A DNA stretch of 64,000 nucleotides from Ligula intestinalis (GCA_036362985.1 JAYGXS010000002.1:95340687-95404686); one strand, 5' to 3'. Positions 1 through 10,450 are shown, counted from the first letter of the stretch. The notes: generated by a model not told the origin, from the letters alone. Numbers and translations are program-made.

Positions 1-361
1 CCCGACCGACCCGGAGGAGGAGGAAGACACCGAAGACCTCGACGAGGAAGAGGAGGAGCCGGAGGTGGAGGACGAAGAAGACATTACGGCCGACCTGGAA
101 GAGGAAGACGACGAGGAGGATGATGATGATGATGAGGAGGAGGACGAGACCGCGCTCGCTCTCGACTTTTATGATGATGACGACAGTGTGACCGGTGGTG
201 GCTCCTCCCGATCCGCCACCCCGCAGTTCGAGCGTGAACGGGAGGCCAAGAAGGCGGAGGACCTTAAGCTGCTGGCTCTCATGGCTCACTTCAATGACGA
301 TCAACTGAATAGATTCGAAATGTTCCGCAGGGCCGCCTTCACCAGTACCTCCGTCCGTCGG
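1..361 (+). CDS. TAF11: TAF11 (TFIID subunit 11), exon 1, cut by the window edge
   Basis: TAF11 is a histone-fold subunit of the general transcription factor TFIID and pairs with TAF13 in the nucleus. The frame is open from base 2 with no stop, so the true start may lie outside the window; an ATG is present at base 65. About 120 residues are visible: a very acidic Glu/Asp-rich N-terminal region (roughly residues 1-60), a charged linker with EREREAKK, then the start of the TAF11 core, FNDDQLNRFEMFRRAAF, which matches the family pattern of LS.EQL.RYE.YRR.AF. The exon ends with CGG before a GTAGGC donor (phase 0), and the next exon continues in the same frame. The acidic tail is low complexity, but the core motif, the splice sites and the order of the three exons make the call strong. 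Confidence 0.87.
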
Positions 362-1009
362 GTAGGCTGCTCTAGTGCTTCACTACAAAGATGTCTGCAC
401 TGCTCCTTCTTCTCTTGAATACTTTCCTTATTGTCGGCTATGACGGCGCAGTCATTTCTATCTCCCTCTCTTTTTCCTAACGTGCCTCTGCTTTATTCGT
501 TTGAGATGGTTTCTGCGGTCGGATCCTTTCAAAGCAATTAGTTTTTTTCCGCAATGACTTTGAGGAGAGTTAATGCTGCTAGAGCGCGTTGATCCTACCA
601 CCGTTCTCTGTGAGAAAAAAGGGCGTACTATATCCACCCATTTGCCCCATTTGCTTGAATCCTGCTGCGATGGCTCTATTATTTCATCATTACTATCATA
701 GTGGATAGTCTAAAAGGCTGGTGTATGCTGCATGGATTAGTTTTTCGTCGGTGGGACTACAAAAATGCAAATATTGCCTGCTCAAGTTACCACGTAGCTG
801 CTTTTTTGCTATTTAAATATTGACGATCAGTGCATGACGTTTGAATTAAAATATGTCAAATTTGTGAAGGATCATCGAGGAACTGGTTGACTCACGGTCC
901 GTTTGTCCACGATAACCCCGGACCCTGGCTTGAGCCCATTCGACTCCAGATTCACAACTTCATCATCTGTTTGACTGTGGTTAGCCGCAAGAGGTTCGCT
1001 GATATGAAG
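362..1009. other. TAF11 intron 1, 5' part, no recognisable element
   Basis: This is intronic sequence directly after the exon 1 donor. It has many stops in all frames and I see no conserved motif or terminal repeat. Confidence 0.5.
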
Positions 1010-1440
1010 TATTAACAACTTTTGGGGGTTTATCAGATTTCAATAATTCGATTGACCCAATTGTGAAAAACTCGCGGCCTCAGCGGCAGTTGAACCTACA
1101 CAACAGGGAAGGTTTTTGTGCAGCCAACACTCTAGCATTCAGCTACTAAGCTCTGCGTACGCCAGGAAGTTAATCACACGTCGGTCGATTTGTTTGTCCA
1201 GCTTTACTGCACGTATGGAATCCATCAATACGGACGCAGTAAGCTGACTGCCAGGTCGGATTTCCTAAGTAGTCATATAGGTCGCACCGGATGGACTACT
1301 AGGCTAACCTTAGTTGTTTGGGGTTTGGCAGTTTTCAATGATGCGACTGACCCAATTGTGAAGGATTCGCGGCCTTGGTGGGAGTCCAAGCCACACAATT
1401 GGGCCAGTCGACGTATTCAAAACTGTTTCTGACAAGAGTG
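1010..1440. repeat. Dispersed repeat, copy in TAF11 intron 1
   Basis: The stretch repeats within itself a phrase meaning 'AATTCGATTGACCCAATTG' (near 1045 and, diverged, near 1345). It also shares words with 24930-24960 and with 25590-25720, where the phrases GTAGTCCATTCGGTGGAT and CAGCTTACTGCG occur in the opposite order. It is probably the non-coding end of a retroelement; the class is not known. Confidence 0.4.
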
Positions 1441-2539
1441 AATAACTGCTGGGATATCCATTTCTGACTTCGTTATCATTATTAGCCGATAAGCTCGAAT
1501 TTAGAATCCGTTGCAATTGACCAACAAGAGGTCACGAGTCGAACGCTTTCCAGCTTGTACAAAAGACCGATGGTTTGCAGACCACTGCGATAAAAAATAC
1601 ACCAAGGTACATCCCAATGGCGTTCAGCTAGCTTTTTTCACTGCAGATGGAGTGTGTTTCAACAACAGTTTCATTTACAATTGAAGTTTCGAAGCGTCGT
1701 ATAGCGATAAGCAGTCAGCTGTCAATTTTTTCCAGTACTACCAAAAACCGGAATATTTATTTTGTAGTTGACTTGTTGCTACTGATCGGCCATACCCTCA
1801 TCTCCTACACCGGACAGACCTGAGACTGAAGAGCCTGTATTGCACCTTTAAGCCAGGGTACATCAGCGAAAGTCATGCTATTGAAATGCCTCAAACGTTG
1901 TGGTAGCACTTGTGCGCACAAATGTTGCACAACATTTACCCACGTGACAGCGCCTGATGATCGTGGGAGGCTCGAACGTTACAGAAGATTTTGAGGACGC
2001 AAAGTTTACTCTTTCACTGAAACAGTGAAAGGTGTTTTCTGCCATATTGTAAATGACCCAACTATAAATTACGTTCAGCCAATGAACACTACCAGTGAGT
2101 CATTCAGAGCATTGAGACATCTGATTGGTCGGCTCGCTGGTGACAAGTGCTGGGGTTCAAGAAAGGAAGATGCGATCGCTGGAACAAGCAACTTTATTGG
2201 CCTGCTTTTTCGGATTCTCACGCGAACCCATCAACGTAGACGGTCGCAGACGAAACGTCGACTTAGCGAACCTTTTGATCCCGTGGGCGCGTCTTCTTAT
2301 GCACTGGAGTTGTCTTTAGCAAAGTCTACCGGGGAACTAGGAAGGCTATGGAGTCTTATAAACAATTGCCAGCGCACCAGCCGTTGCAGTAGTACTAAGG
2401 CATGGAATTTTGAGCTGTAGCACGCCATCTGTCTTGATAAATACCGTAGAGTTCGTTAGGAGGTACTGTGACACAACAATCAGTAAAAATATCCTTGCAG
2501 AATTTATTTTCCGCCTGCTACACAGAACTTTTACTAATA
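1441..2539. other. TAF11 intron 1, unassigned
   Basis: No coding segment, tRNA-like box or terminal repeat is recognised. The last 200 bases could be a decayed upstream part of the LINE that follows. Confidence 0.4.
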
Positions 2540-3440
2540 CTAACAGGTCCATCGGAGCGAAAACACACTCCCGAATTTCGAAGATCTGTGCAGCAAACCA
2601 GAGCTGGTAGAAAACCAGAAACGAATGGAGGATACTTTCAACTCTCTATCGGAAACGTCCCTGACTATTTATACTGACGGGTCGGCGATAGATTGATGCA
2701 GACAGGGTAGCGCTGGAGTCGTGGTGACGAAATGAAGCTGAAATAACTACTCAACAATTGCAACGACCAAGAGAAGGGGCGCATACTATAGCTCATCCTT
2801 TGGTGTCGAGATGCTAGCCCTACTGACGGCGGTAGAATCGCTAGAGCACCCACCCGAGGATTGTTGTTCTACTAGAATCCTTACTGACAGTTAATCCGCT
2901 GTAGATGCCCTAAAGAAACCGTTGGTACAACAATTGCTGAATGTCCTGGAGAGCGCCACAACAGGAAAGAATGTGGAAATCGCGTGGATTCCCAGCCACA
3001 TGGAAAAACAAGCAGACGCTGAAGCATCAGCGGCCAGGGATGCACCAGACGTTAGACCGACATCCTTTGCGGCAACGATGAAAGCAGGCCACGAATGACA
3101 CATGCACGCGGTCGAAGAACGTTTACGGCCCCTATCAACTGAAAATTAAGAAGAGAAAATGACTCGGTTAGATAGAACAACTTTAGGGAGATTTAGGAGC
3201 TGATATTGTCCCAAGCTGAATCACATCAGGAGGCGGTACAAGCTGACTGATGATTCCGCGTGTGCAGCCTGTGGGGAGGAAGACACCAACGAACACCTGA
3301 TGGAATGTGCAGCCGAGATGGTCGCCAGAGTTCGGCAGTTTGGTGTAGACTACAGACTGAGAGCGCTGATCGACCTAACCATCCGAAGACCCTCTGCCGC
3401 AGTCCGGTTTCTGAAGAAGATCCGGAAGTCGTGGGTCTAA
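2540..3440 (+). pseudogene. Decayed LINE 3' part: RNase H domain and CCHC-like knuckle
   Basis: Reading across frames gives the order expected for the C-terminal end of RNase H-bearing LINE polyproteins of the I/R1 group. There is LTIYTDGSA (first catalytic Asp block) near 2667, FGVEMLALLTAVESLEH (Glu block) near 2803, ILTDS then AVDALKKPL near 2877, and AWIPSHME near 2982. A zinc-knuckle-like stretch CAACGEEDTNEHLMEC follows near 3263. Several in-frame stops and frameshifts break it, so it cannot encode a working protein. It lies inside TAF11 intron 1 in the sense orientation. The RNase H assignment rests on the spacing and identity of these blocks; the exact LINE clade is not settled. Confidence 0.7.
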
Positions 3441-3719
3441 AGCCACTTACCTTGCAATTGATCCTGCAACAACGACAACTCCCGCCACCGTAGTCTTGTC
3501 AAGCGAGTAAGCAGCACTGTCCGCTGCGGCGTGGACAGTCTGCTCTAGTGAGAACATTCCTCCTGACGGGCAATCTGCACTTACGGCCTCTGTCGCAAAA
3601 GTGTCTGCCTCTTTAATTAAAAGCGTGTCCTCGTTGATGAATGCCCACCTGAGCGCAGGGTCTAGACAGAGGCCCTGACAGCCGTAACAGCCGGTATTAG
3701 TAGGCACATAATATTGCCG

Positions 3720-3872
3720 GCAAAGACAAGAGATACTGGAATGGCCATTTCTGGCTTGTTAACCATCGTCAGCCAGTCACATCCAAAACCAAGTGGCCTT
3801 CCAGCCGAGTCTCGAACTCGCGACCTCTTTTATCAAACGCCCTAACCACCGGGCCATGAGCTCGTGTTCTCG
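3720..3872 (-). repeat. tRNA-derived SINE
   Basis: Read on the minus strand, this has a pol III A-box-like TGGCCCGGTGGTTAGGGCG (about 3838-3857) and a B box GAGTTCGAGACTC (3807-3819), spaced as in a tRNA. An unrelated tail follows with AAGCCAGAAATGGCC (about 3740-3757). The same tail follows tRNA-like heads at 16.1 kb and 54.8 kb, which defines a SINE family rather than a tRNA gene. Confidence 0.7.
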
Positions 3873-4534
3873 CTATTTTAGGTCAGACGATATTGACACC
3901 CCTTAATGACGCTCAACTGAGCGCTTGCGGAACTCAGAAATGTGAATCCAGTCTCTTTTGTCTGTGTCGGCGATATTTTCTGCCTACTACTACCATACAT
4001 CTGTCCTCTTGAATCCGGCTCAAGGGAAATTAGGGCACCAATGACTGATCAAAACAAATTTCCTGCATTTGCCTTTGACATTCTTCCGGTATCATTCTTC
4101 CGCTACATTGTCCTGTAAGCCCCACTAATGCGCGGCTGTTAGGTATACGATTAAAGGTTAAGGTTGGAGTTGGCGTAATTTTCGGGATTAGAACACTCGC
4201 AGGCCCGGTGTCAAGACACGATCAGAAGGGCTGTAGGTGAGATCGAACGCAGGTACCTGGCACGGCCGACGTCGCCCCTTTGCGTCTCCCCCATGTTCTG
4301 CCGTACCCTGATCTGCCCCCCCCCGTGTTGATTCAGCGCATCTATCACGCTGCCTGTTTAGGGAGCACAACTAAATTCACATAATGACTCGCACAAGGTT
4401 GTTTTTTTTTAAAATTTGAATTCCTTTTATTTGCTGGGTATAATTCACTTCGGTAGTCTCTAATTTGTGCCAGAAAGGTGATTTGCCGGACAATATAAGC
4501 GGAAGAAGCTGAAGCATTATAGACGAAGATTCAA
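3873..4534. other. TAF11 intron 1, 3' part, unassigned
   Basis: Nothing recognised. A GC-rich stretch with poly-C lies near 4317-4324 but shows no conserved coding pattern. Confidence 0.4.
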
Positions 4535-4600
4535 AGAATGGAACGACCATTTCTGGTTTTCCTTTACTGCCATCTCCCAGTCGCAGACTTGGACTATCTG
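4535..4600 (-). repeat. SINE tail fragment
   Basis: On the minus strand this contains AACCAGAAATGGTCGTTCC, a variant of the tail shared by the SINEs at 3.7, 16.1 and 54.8 kb. The tRNA-like head is missing or too decayed to see. Confidence 0.4.
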
Positions 4601-4845
4601 AGAATATGGCATGACTGATGAGCATAGGTTAATCAAAATAGTCACTTCAGTGCATCTCTCTTGATTAGCGTTCCTTTGTATATTGCAGAAAACGCTGTCT
4701 TTTTAACTGTCGACTAACATAAGGCGACTGCCTCCGTTACCCTTCGTCTTATAGGACTTAACATAAAAGCCACTTGGTGAAATGTACAAGTCGCATTCAA
4801 GCCCAGCGTTCCCTAGGCTATATAGCCTATCATTTTCTCTTTCAG

Positions 4846-4942
4846 CTCATCCAGTCTGTTGCGCCGTGCACCTTCTCAAAGAAAGTCGTCATTGTGATGG
4901 CCGGAATAACCAAGGTCTTCGTCGGAGAACTCATTGAAACCG
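4846..4942 (+). CDS. TAF11: TAF11 exon 2, histone-fold core
   Basis: A CTCTTTCAG acceptor precedes CTC ATC CAG, giving LIQSVAPCTFSKK and then VVIVMAGITKVFVGEL. This is the most conserved block of TAF11 (family pattern VVIAMSGI.KVFVGE.VE). The exon joins exon 1 in phase 0 and ends with one base of a codon before GTAAGT (phase 1), which exon 3 completes. The 97 bases are clean, with no stop and no frameshift. This short exon carries the central helix of the histone fold that contacts TAF13. It confirms that exon 1 is a real gene and not a low-complexity accident. Confidence 0.9.
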
Positions 4943-5078
4943 GTAAGTTGCTGCTATTAACGGGAGTCTGCGCACTTTTAATGTGGGTCTTGGCGGCGCT
5001 GTCCACCTTTTGCGCCTGTCTGCATGGCGCAGGCCATTTCATCCTGCGTCGAGCAAAAACGACTGCGTAACGAGGTGT

Positions 5079-5300
5079 CGCAAGTGGCAGTGTCGAAAAA
5101 TAGAAAGTTCCCAAAATCACAAGTCAGGTAAGACAGATTTCGTAGGAACAGCTTTACTGCAAGCAGATGAACTCCATACAAAGGCTGTGTGACGAGCCAG
5201 CTGCCAGCCATGCCTGCACGCCAGGTGTGTCCGTGAAGTTGTGTGTAGTTTTTGCTGTACGATGAATACTCTGTCGTCGGCGGCCAATCAAATGTACGCC
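5079..5300. repeat. Dispersed repeat, copy 1 (pair with 13250-13490)
   Basis: It is clearly homologous to 13250-13490 in the same orientation, sharing TGTCGCAAGTGGCA, ATCACAAGTCAGGTAAG, GCAAGCAGATGAACT and TGAAGTTGTGTG. It lies early in TAF11 intron 2. It has no coding content and its class is unknown. Confidence 0.6.
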
Positions 5301-5810
5301 GTCAAAAAAGAGTAAAGGCAGACTGGTAGATATCTAGTTTACCGCCCAGATCAGCACACAAAACTCCCATCCTTCTCTTATACGGTATCGAGTGTAATTA
5401 AGGTTATGCAGTATGGGCAATACAGGGGAAAAGAAATGTAAATAAAAGTCAAGTCTATAAATGTAGGAAAAAGAGGAATCATCATTTAAATAATGTGATG
5501 ATTTTCAGGAGAAAAGAGCGCCATAATTCAAATGTGTGACCACGCAAATACGAACTACGTAAGCTAAACTTGCACATTTTCTGCAGCCCGACTTTCCAAC
5601 GGTTCTCCCTTTTTGTTGCTAGTACCAAAAAAGGAAACCCTTGAAAAGTTGGGTTACTGAAAATTTAGGGTATTTTTTTCATAAGTGGAAGGCAACAGTG
5701 ACCCTTAGGTAGCCCAAAAAGTAAACTAAAGCTAAATTCACTGTGCCAATACAAGCGAACATGCAAGTCCCCGGAAGTAATTGAGAAGACGACCCGTTTC
5801 TGCTACTGCT
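5301..5810. other. TAF11 intron 2, unassigned
   Basis: No recognised element. The last 100 bases lead into the PLE terminus at 5811; the word CCAATAC.AGCGAACATGC near 5745 recurs, diverged, near 8152, so the PLE-related segment may start here. Confidence 0.35.
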
Positions 5811-5856
5811 CCTTCACTGATGATGAATCCGCGACGGATCTCGAAACGTCAGGCGA
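5811..5856 (+). ncRNA. Hammerhead-ribozyme-like motif in a PLE terminus
   Basis: The catalytic-core words are intact: CTGATGA at 5817-5823 and GAAA at 5843-5846. They flank a hairpin with ATCC and GGAT arms. GAAA is followed by CGTC, so helix III could be only AC/GU with cleavage after the C. The segment continues with AGGCGAATAAAAGC and GTTCCAGCGACCGAGTC, the same tail found at 7.8 and 8.2 kb. Helix I is not well paired in this copy, so it is probably decayed or inactive. Confidence 0.5.
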
Positions 5857-5889
5857 ATAAAAGCATTGTTCCAGCGACCGAGTCGTCTT

Positions 5890-6120
5890 CTTCCAAATTC
5901 CTTTTATTAAAAAGTAATCAAAAAGTAAACTAATCGTCTTAAATTAAACTAAAAGTAGATTAAATCTAACTAAACTTAGTATGCAAATGTAATCTACAAT
6001 AAACTAAGCTATGTAAACCAAAAATAAATCTTAAACTAATAAATCTCAATAATAAACTAAAAACACAACTAAAACTGAACATAAAATAAAGTAAACTATA
6101 AATAAGTAAGAAATTTTACT
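5890..6120. repeat. AT-rich TAAACTAA-type degenerate repeat next to a PLE terminus
   Basis: This strongly AT-biased stretch is built of variants of TAAACTAA. Its reverse complement resembles the TTAGTTTA-rich blocks at 54480-54680 and 62430-62620, which also lie beside PLE termini. It contains no gene. Confidence 0.5.
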
Positions 6121-6558
6121 GAGTAAATTTGTCTATTTATGGCGCGTTTTTTTGCGGCAATAACATTAGATTATTTAAACGATTTCTGGGAGGTAAACTT
6201 GGCGTCTACCATCAGACTGATATAGTCACTTTGAAATAGCTTGTCGTCGGTAGCCAGTTCTCCTCAAGACATCGTCTATTTAATTTTCTGCCACTCATCC
6301 TCCATTAATTGACTGAATAGGAGCTAACTCATCACCCCCTTATCTGCGGTGCTCTAGTGTACTTGCATGCAATATTATTGCCCTGACAACGGCTTACCAC
6401 ATACTAGCGGTGCACTGAGAGCTATCCAATTTGAACTTTGCCTGCTAATGCACTTCAGGTGAAAAGACGGTCCCCGGGTGGTTGCTTCTTTTGTAGGCAG
6501 GGCAGTGCATATTACCTTAATCAGCAGTAGGCTGCCCTTCTCTTGTACAGAAGCCTGC
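6121..6558. other. TAF11 intron 2, unassigned
   Basis: No element recognised between the AT-rich block and the DNA transposon. Confidence 0.4.
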
Positions 6559-6560
6559 TA

Positions 6561-6974
6561 CATTATTCGCCGGTCATTCAGCCCACGGTTAATAGGACCA
6601 GCCGCGTATTAAGCCCAAGTCAGCTTGGGACGGAATTTTACATAGCGAAATCCGCCGGCTTATAAGCCCAGTCGCCGGCTGTAAAGCCCAGTGTGCCAAC
6701 AGGATAGAGTGAAATTCTCATCTCTCTGCGTGTGCAACTGGTTACGTGTCGCAAATCTTTTTTTGTTGCTTTTTTCATTGCGTAAAATGCAGACAAACAG
6801 CATTCTTTTCTTGTACATAACCAAGCTCTACACATAATACAGTACGTATGTAATGTGTAGCGCCTATACTGTGTTTGCTAATCATGAACTAGGACTCTCC
6901 GGTTAGTGCGCCCGCCGCTTATTAAGCCCAATTTGGTCTGGGTCCGTGGTGGGCTTAATAACCGGCGACTACTG
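6561..6974 (-). mobile_element. Non-autonomous DNA transposon, Tc1/mariner-pogo type, 414 bp
   Basis: The terminal inverted repeats are CATTATTCGCCGGTCATT at the left and, read inward from the right, CAGTAGTCGCCGGTTATT. Both are flanked by TA (6559-6560 and 6975-6976), the target duplication of the Tc1/mariner superfamily. The inner arms repeat GGCTTAATAACCGGC-like words. It is the same family as 23355-23881 but in the opposite orientation, and it lacks an internal segment of roughly 130 bases present there. It has no complete transposase. Confidence 0.72.
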
Positions 6975-6976
6975 TA

Positions 6977-7835
6977 GCTACTTGAGTCCTCAACGCGCAA
7001 CCGGCCCTGAGCTCGCGAGCTTGTGTCCGCAAGATTTATGTCCATATGGGTGACTAAAGCAGTCTGCGTCGGCCTGGCCATGTGATTGGACGACGCCTGA
7101 GTTTCAGGACGCCTGCTATTGGCTAGCTGTTGGCGCAGCTGAGTGCTGGGGCGAGTCCTGTCCGCTCGAACGCGCTGGCCACGTGATTCTTGACGTGTGT
7201 GACTTGGCAGAATATTTGTCTTTCCGGCCTTATCTCCCTCAGCCCGCGTTAAGTTCTAGTCGATACGCCATTGGAGATTCACTGATGAAAAATAACTGTA
7301 TACACAAGTGCATCCTTGTAAACCCCCTGTCATTGTTTCGCAGCCTTTGTTCCCATTGGCGCGGGTTTTGCCACACTTGGCTGAAGGCAGTAACAACAAC
7401 CTCCGAGGTAGATAAGAACGGTGATAAACGAAAAAATACGGTCGTACGTTATGAGAAGAAATACTGTGTCTTCTGTCTACGCAGAACGTCAGCATAGGAT
7501 TATGTCCATTGAACAGACGGTAGCCAAGATAAGTCGTCGTTGTTCGTCTGTTTGATCCTAAAAGATGTTTCTTAGACTAATGCGAACTTGACAGACAAAT
7601 AAAAAATGTTCTTCAGTATTCGGGTCAGCTGACTTCAGCTGTGTCTTGAGGTGTTGCATGCGGTTTGTGTGTTGACGACGGCTAGTATGTCCTCAACAGA
7701 GTTCTCTGTTGCATTTGAGCAATTCTGGAAATCAAGGCGCCAGAACATACAAAAAACGCATACGGGGGAGGAAGCCAAGTGAGATTTTGCGAGTCAGGGC
7801 AGATTAAAGACGCCCCAATGAGTGAGAAGAAGAAG
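6977..7835. other. TAF11 intron 2, unassigned
   Basis: Nothing recognised. Around 7690-7800 there are a few words reminiscent of PLE flanks, but no core motif. Confidence 0.35.
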
Positions 7836-7863
7836 ATTTGGTCGCTGGGCCAACACTTTTATT

Positions 7864-7907
7864 CGCCTGACGTTTCCACATCCGTCGCGGATTCTCCATC
7901 GCAGACA
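7864..7907 (-). ncRNA. Decayed hammerhead-like motif, first of a direct pair
   Basis: On the minus strand helix I words TGTCT and AGGCG survive, as do the helix II arms ATCCG/CGGAT and GAAA followed by CGTC. The first core word reads GCGATGG instead of CTGATGA, so this copy should be dead. It has the same orientation as the copy at 8232-8275, 368 bases away, as expected for tandem PLE terminal repeats. Confidence 0.5.
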
Positions 7908-8231
7908 TGAGCAGAAAGCAATGGCTGCAACGGTTTCTTGAAGGATCAAACGGACCATTCGTTTGTCGTGTTAAAACATTGCGAGTCTCGCCGCTTCCGT
8001 TTCTGACGAGGCTTTGTATCTAGCATACTTCGCCAACACGTTATTGTCAAGAGATCTGTGCAGAAAACGGATCTGCGGGTAGGTTGAGGCCTCACGAAGC
8101 GCACATTTTTGCCATCTTCGGGTCGATCGGAGCGCATCGCGTCCAACTAAATTGCCAATGTAAACGAACATGCTAGTCGTAGGAAATGATAGGGCAGAAA
8201 AAGACTCGATCGCCGGAACAACACTTTTATT

Positions 8232-8275
8232 CGCCTGAAGTTTCGACATCGGTCGCAGATTCTTCATCAGAGACA
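8232..8275 (-). ncRNA. Hammerhead-ribozyme-like motif in a PLE terminus, second of a direct pair
   Basis: On the minus strand: TGTCT, CTGATGA (8264-8270), a hairpin with loose AATC/GAT pairing, GAAA (8241-8244), CTTC, AGGCG. TGTCT pairs with AGGCG over five pairs, two of them G-U, forming helix I around the core. The predicted helix III step is damaged (C against U, where sister copies have C-G). Confidence 0.55.
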
Positions 8276-8558
8276 TGAGCAGAAAGCAATAGCAGTGTTT
8301 CAACACGGCTAGAGAATGATTCTTCAAGATTGCCACGCGAGGCTACTCAAGTACCCCAGTGGCTGCCTATTCGTCGTCTAGACTTATAGTCATGCCTCGG
8401 TGGATCGAACACTTCGAGACAACTAATTATCGGCCCACATTCTGGGCTTACTATGCTGACAGCCCATTCACCGTCCTTAATAGGAATCATAATGAGGAGG
8501 ACCGAAAATTTAATTTACACCGCTATAGCTGTTGCTCATGTTTTCGTGGACGCTTATA

Positions 8559-8598
8559 TCCCTGACGGTGGACTCCAGTAAGAGCCCAACAGCTCAGA
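8559..8598 (+). ncRNA. Strongly decayed hammerhead relic of the 25-kb family
   Basis: Homologous to 25229-25268 through TGGACTCC, AAGAGCCC, AGCTCAGATGAATAAAAT and TATGATTCCGGTG. The core has changed to CTGACGG and AACA, so catalysis is not expected. Confidence 0.5.
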
Positions 8599-8974
8599 TG
8601 AATAAAATTATGATTCCGGTGATCTGCACGCCTTCTCCTTCTCACACATACCTGACATGCGAACATTTGCCTCAATTCACTTTAGTCAGTAATGTTTATG
8701 CATTACCCCCTAAAGGCAAGTATTCTTGCCCCTTTCCGAAGCTGCTTTCGTGGAGTCTGTGATTTAGAAAGGTGCAAGTGATCGAGCGAGCGACAGTCAC
8801 TTCATCGTCAAATATTAAACTTAGATGAAGGTGACAGTTGTGGGCTTTCGTTAAAGCCTGCTAGACCGTGTACTTTGCCTGTCGATATTTCCTGTACATT
8901 CGATCTTGCAATAAGTAGTTGACGCCACGCTTGTTCTACATCGGTTTGAGAACATCGCTATGCCGAGGTATCAC

Positions 8975-9290
8975 CATCTGGTTACGGTTTGTGCGAGTCT
9001 CCAAGTAAGAACACAACAAGAAGAGCGCAAAAGTCGATATCTTTTAGCATACCTAGAACAGCAAGCAAAGCGTAAAAAATTGGACCAATCAGATTATGGC
9101 CTCAAGTGGGGAGCGACTGCATTGACTTTGTGACTCATCTAGCTGCCGCGTTTACGTCCTCAGCCTCGTCGCAGCTGCGCGGCATCATCACGTGCACTGT
9201 GTGTGAGCGGACCGGCCGCCTGGCCTGGGAAAGACTCGTCATGGCTGCGTGCGCACACGGTTAGGACGACTTCTAACACCGGAGAGGTGA
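8975..9290 (+). repeat. Dispersed repeat, copy 1 of 3
   Basis: Shares GAGTCTCCAAGTA, AAGTCGATATCTTTTAGC, GGACCAATCAGA and GTGACTCATC, plus the final block around CTTCTAACA, with 20560-20870; the middle part also matches 17570-17745. It lies just upstream of TAF11 exon 3. GC-rich, non-coding, class unknown. Confidence 0.55.
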
Positions 9291-9477
9291 ATTGGGGTTG
9301 CTTCTGCTGCTTAGCAGGGAACTCTGCGCAACAGTTCCTGCAGCACTTCCGTCCTTATGCCCCTAGCCACAGATTGCAATACAGCCAACTGCACTTGATT
9401 ACGCGTTCTGTTATCTCTATGCCTTACATGACCTGTAGTAGGTGTATGTAATCTTCTTCTCCCTTCTGTTTTATCAG

Positions 9478-9605
9478 CCCTGGACTACAAAGACCAGCTG
9501 AAGGAGACTGGACCGCTAAAGCCAAAACATATTCGGTATGCGTATGCGCGTCTGCAAGAAGAGCAACGAACTTCGAGACCCAGCCGCCTGAATCCTCTTA
9601 GGTAG
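9478..9605 (+). CDS. TAF11: TAF11 exon 3, C-terminus and stop
   Basis: A CTGTTTTATCAG acceptor precedes CC CTG GAC. The single base carried over from exon 2 completes GCC, giving ALDYKDQLKE then GPLKPKHIRYAYARLQ, as in the TAF11 C-terminal pattern of EALD...PL.PKH.REA.RRL. The frame ends at TAG (9603-9605). The tail after the last helix (EEQRTSRPSRLNPLR) differs from vertebrate TAF11 and looks lineage specific. Phases fit exactly (phase 1 in, stop in frame). I see no clear AATAAA within the next 300 bases; a looser ATAAAA lies near 9663. Confidence 0.88.
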
Positions 9606-9939
9606 TTGGATTTCCAACTCCCCTCTCCCCTTTGTTGGACCTTTCAATCGATCTTTCGTCCCATAAAAACTTATTTTGCCCGTCCTATTTTATACGAAAA
9701 CGCAATGTTTATATATGTTTTTTGAATAGTAAATATTTGAGTACTGTTTTTAACTACCTGAATGGTTTTCCTTTCTCTAATCGCACCCTTGGTCAAAAAT
9801 CATCCGGAGGGCTAAAAGTTCTGCTGGCTCTGACCATTTGTTTGGTCTATGTTGGATTTGTTGTTTGCAACTTCGGTTGGTTCTCATAATAATAATAATA
9901 ATTAAAATACGGGAATTCCAAGATAATAAGTTAAGTTGA
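9606..9939. other. TAF11 3' flank
   Basis: AT-rich. It should hold the 3' UTR. An (AAT)n microsatellite lies at 9888-9903. No separate gene is seen. Confidence 0.5.
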
Positions 9940-10450
9940 AGAAAGCTTTTTTTGGGAACGAGGAAACTTTAATGCGTAAAAATTTCAGACAGGTTCACCC
10001 GCTCGTCTTCAGACCATGATGTCAGGAAAAATCAATAATCATGCAACGTGAGCACCGATTGGCTTCTTCGCCAAAAATTCGTATGGGAGAACACATGGAT
10101 TGTTGACAATAATCCCAGTAGAAGAGGCCGTGAATTCTCGAAAAAATGCACTCAGAGGAGGCATGCCTCAACAGGCATATCGATTTGGACGCCAGCTATA
10201 ATTACCTCAAGGCCAAGTTCAACGCACGCGACCAGCCACGGCTACGTGCATGTAATGCCTACTGGCGCAGACTGACAGAGTCCCTTGTTGTCAATCGGTT
10301 TTTACTTCATATGATTATTATTTATTCTGGACGTTTAAAATTAAAATTGTTCGTTGAAAATTTCTCATTGTTGTAGGCAAGCGAGGGACCCTGTCTCGAA
10401 AATTTACGCATTAAAATTTCAACTTCCTCAACGAAGCCTTCCTCTCCTTC
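9940..10450. mobile_element. Short PLE remnant with inverted termini
   Basis: The left terminus (9940-10030) is read on the minus strand and the right terminus (10370-10440) on the plus strand. They share ACCCTGTCT, GAAA and TTTACGCATTAAA. Between them, + strand codons near 10115-10230 give VEEAVNSRK and, after a shift, CLNRHIDLDASYNYLKAKF, resembling the C-terminal tail of PLE proteins beyond the GIY-YIG domain (EA-x-x-x, LNRDI pattern). The minus-strand terminus holds a hammerhead-like core, CTGAAGA (10006-10012) and GAAA (9983-9986). On the plus side only the helix II arms (GGGACCC, CTC) and GAAA remain. Confidence 0.55.
9983..10012 (-). ncRNA. Hammerhead-like core, CUGAAGA variant
   Basis: CTGAAGA fits the hammerhead consensus CUGANGA. 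It is followed by C, GAGC, a GGGT/ACC hairpin and GAAA. In the sister copy at 10.38 kb the closing arm is CTC, which pairs with GAG, so the ancestral helix II was probably good. No clear helix III or UH site is seen after GAAA. Confidence 0.4.
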
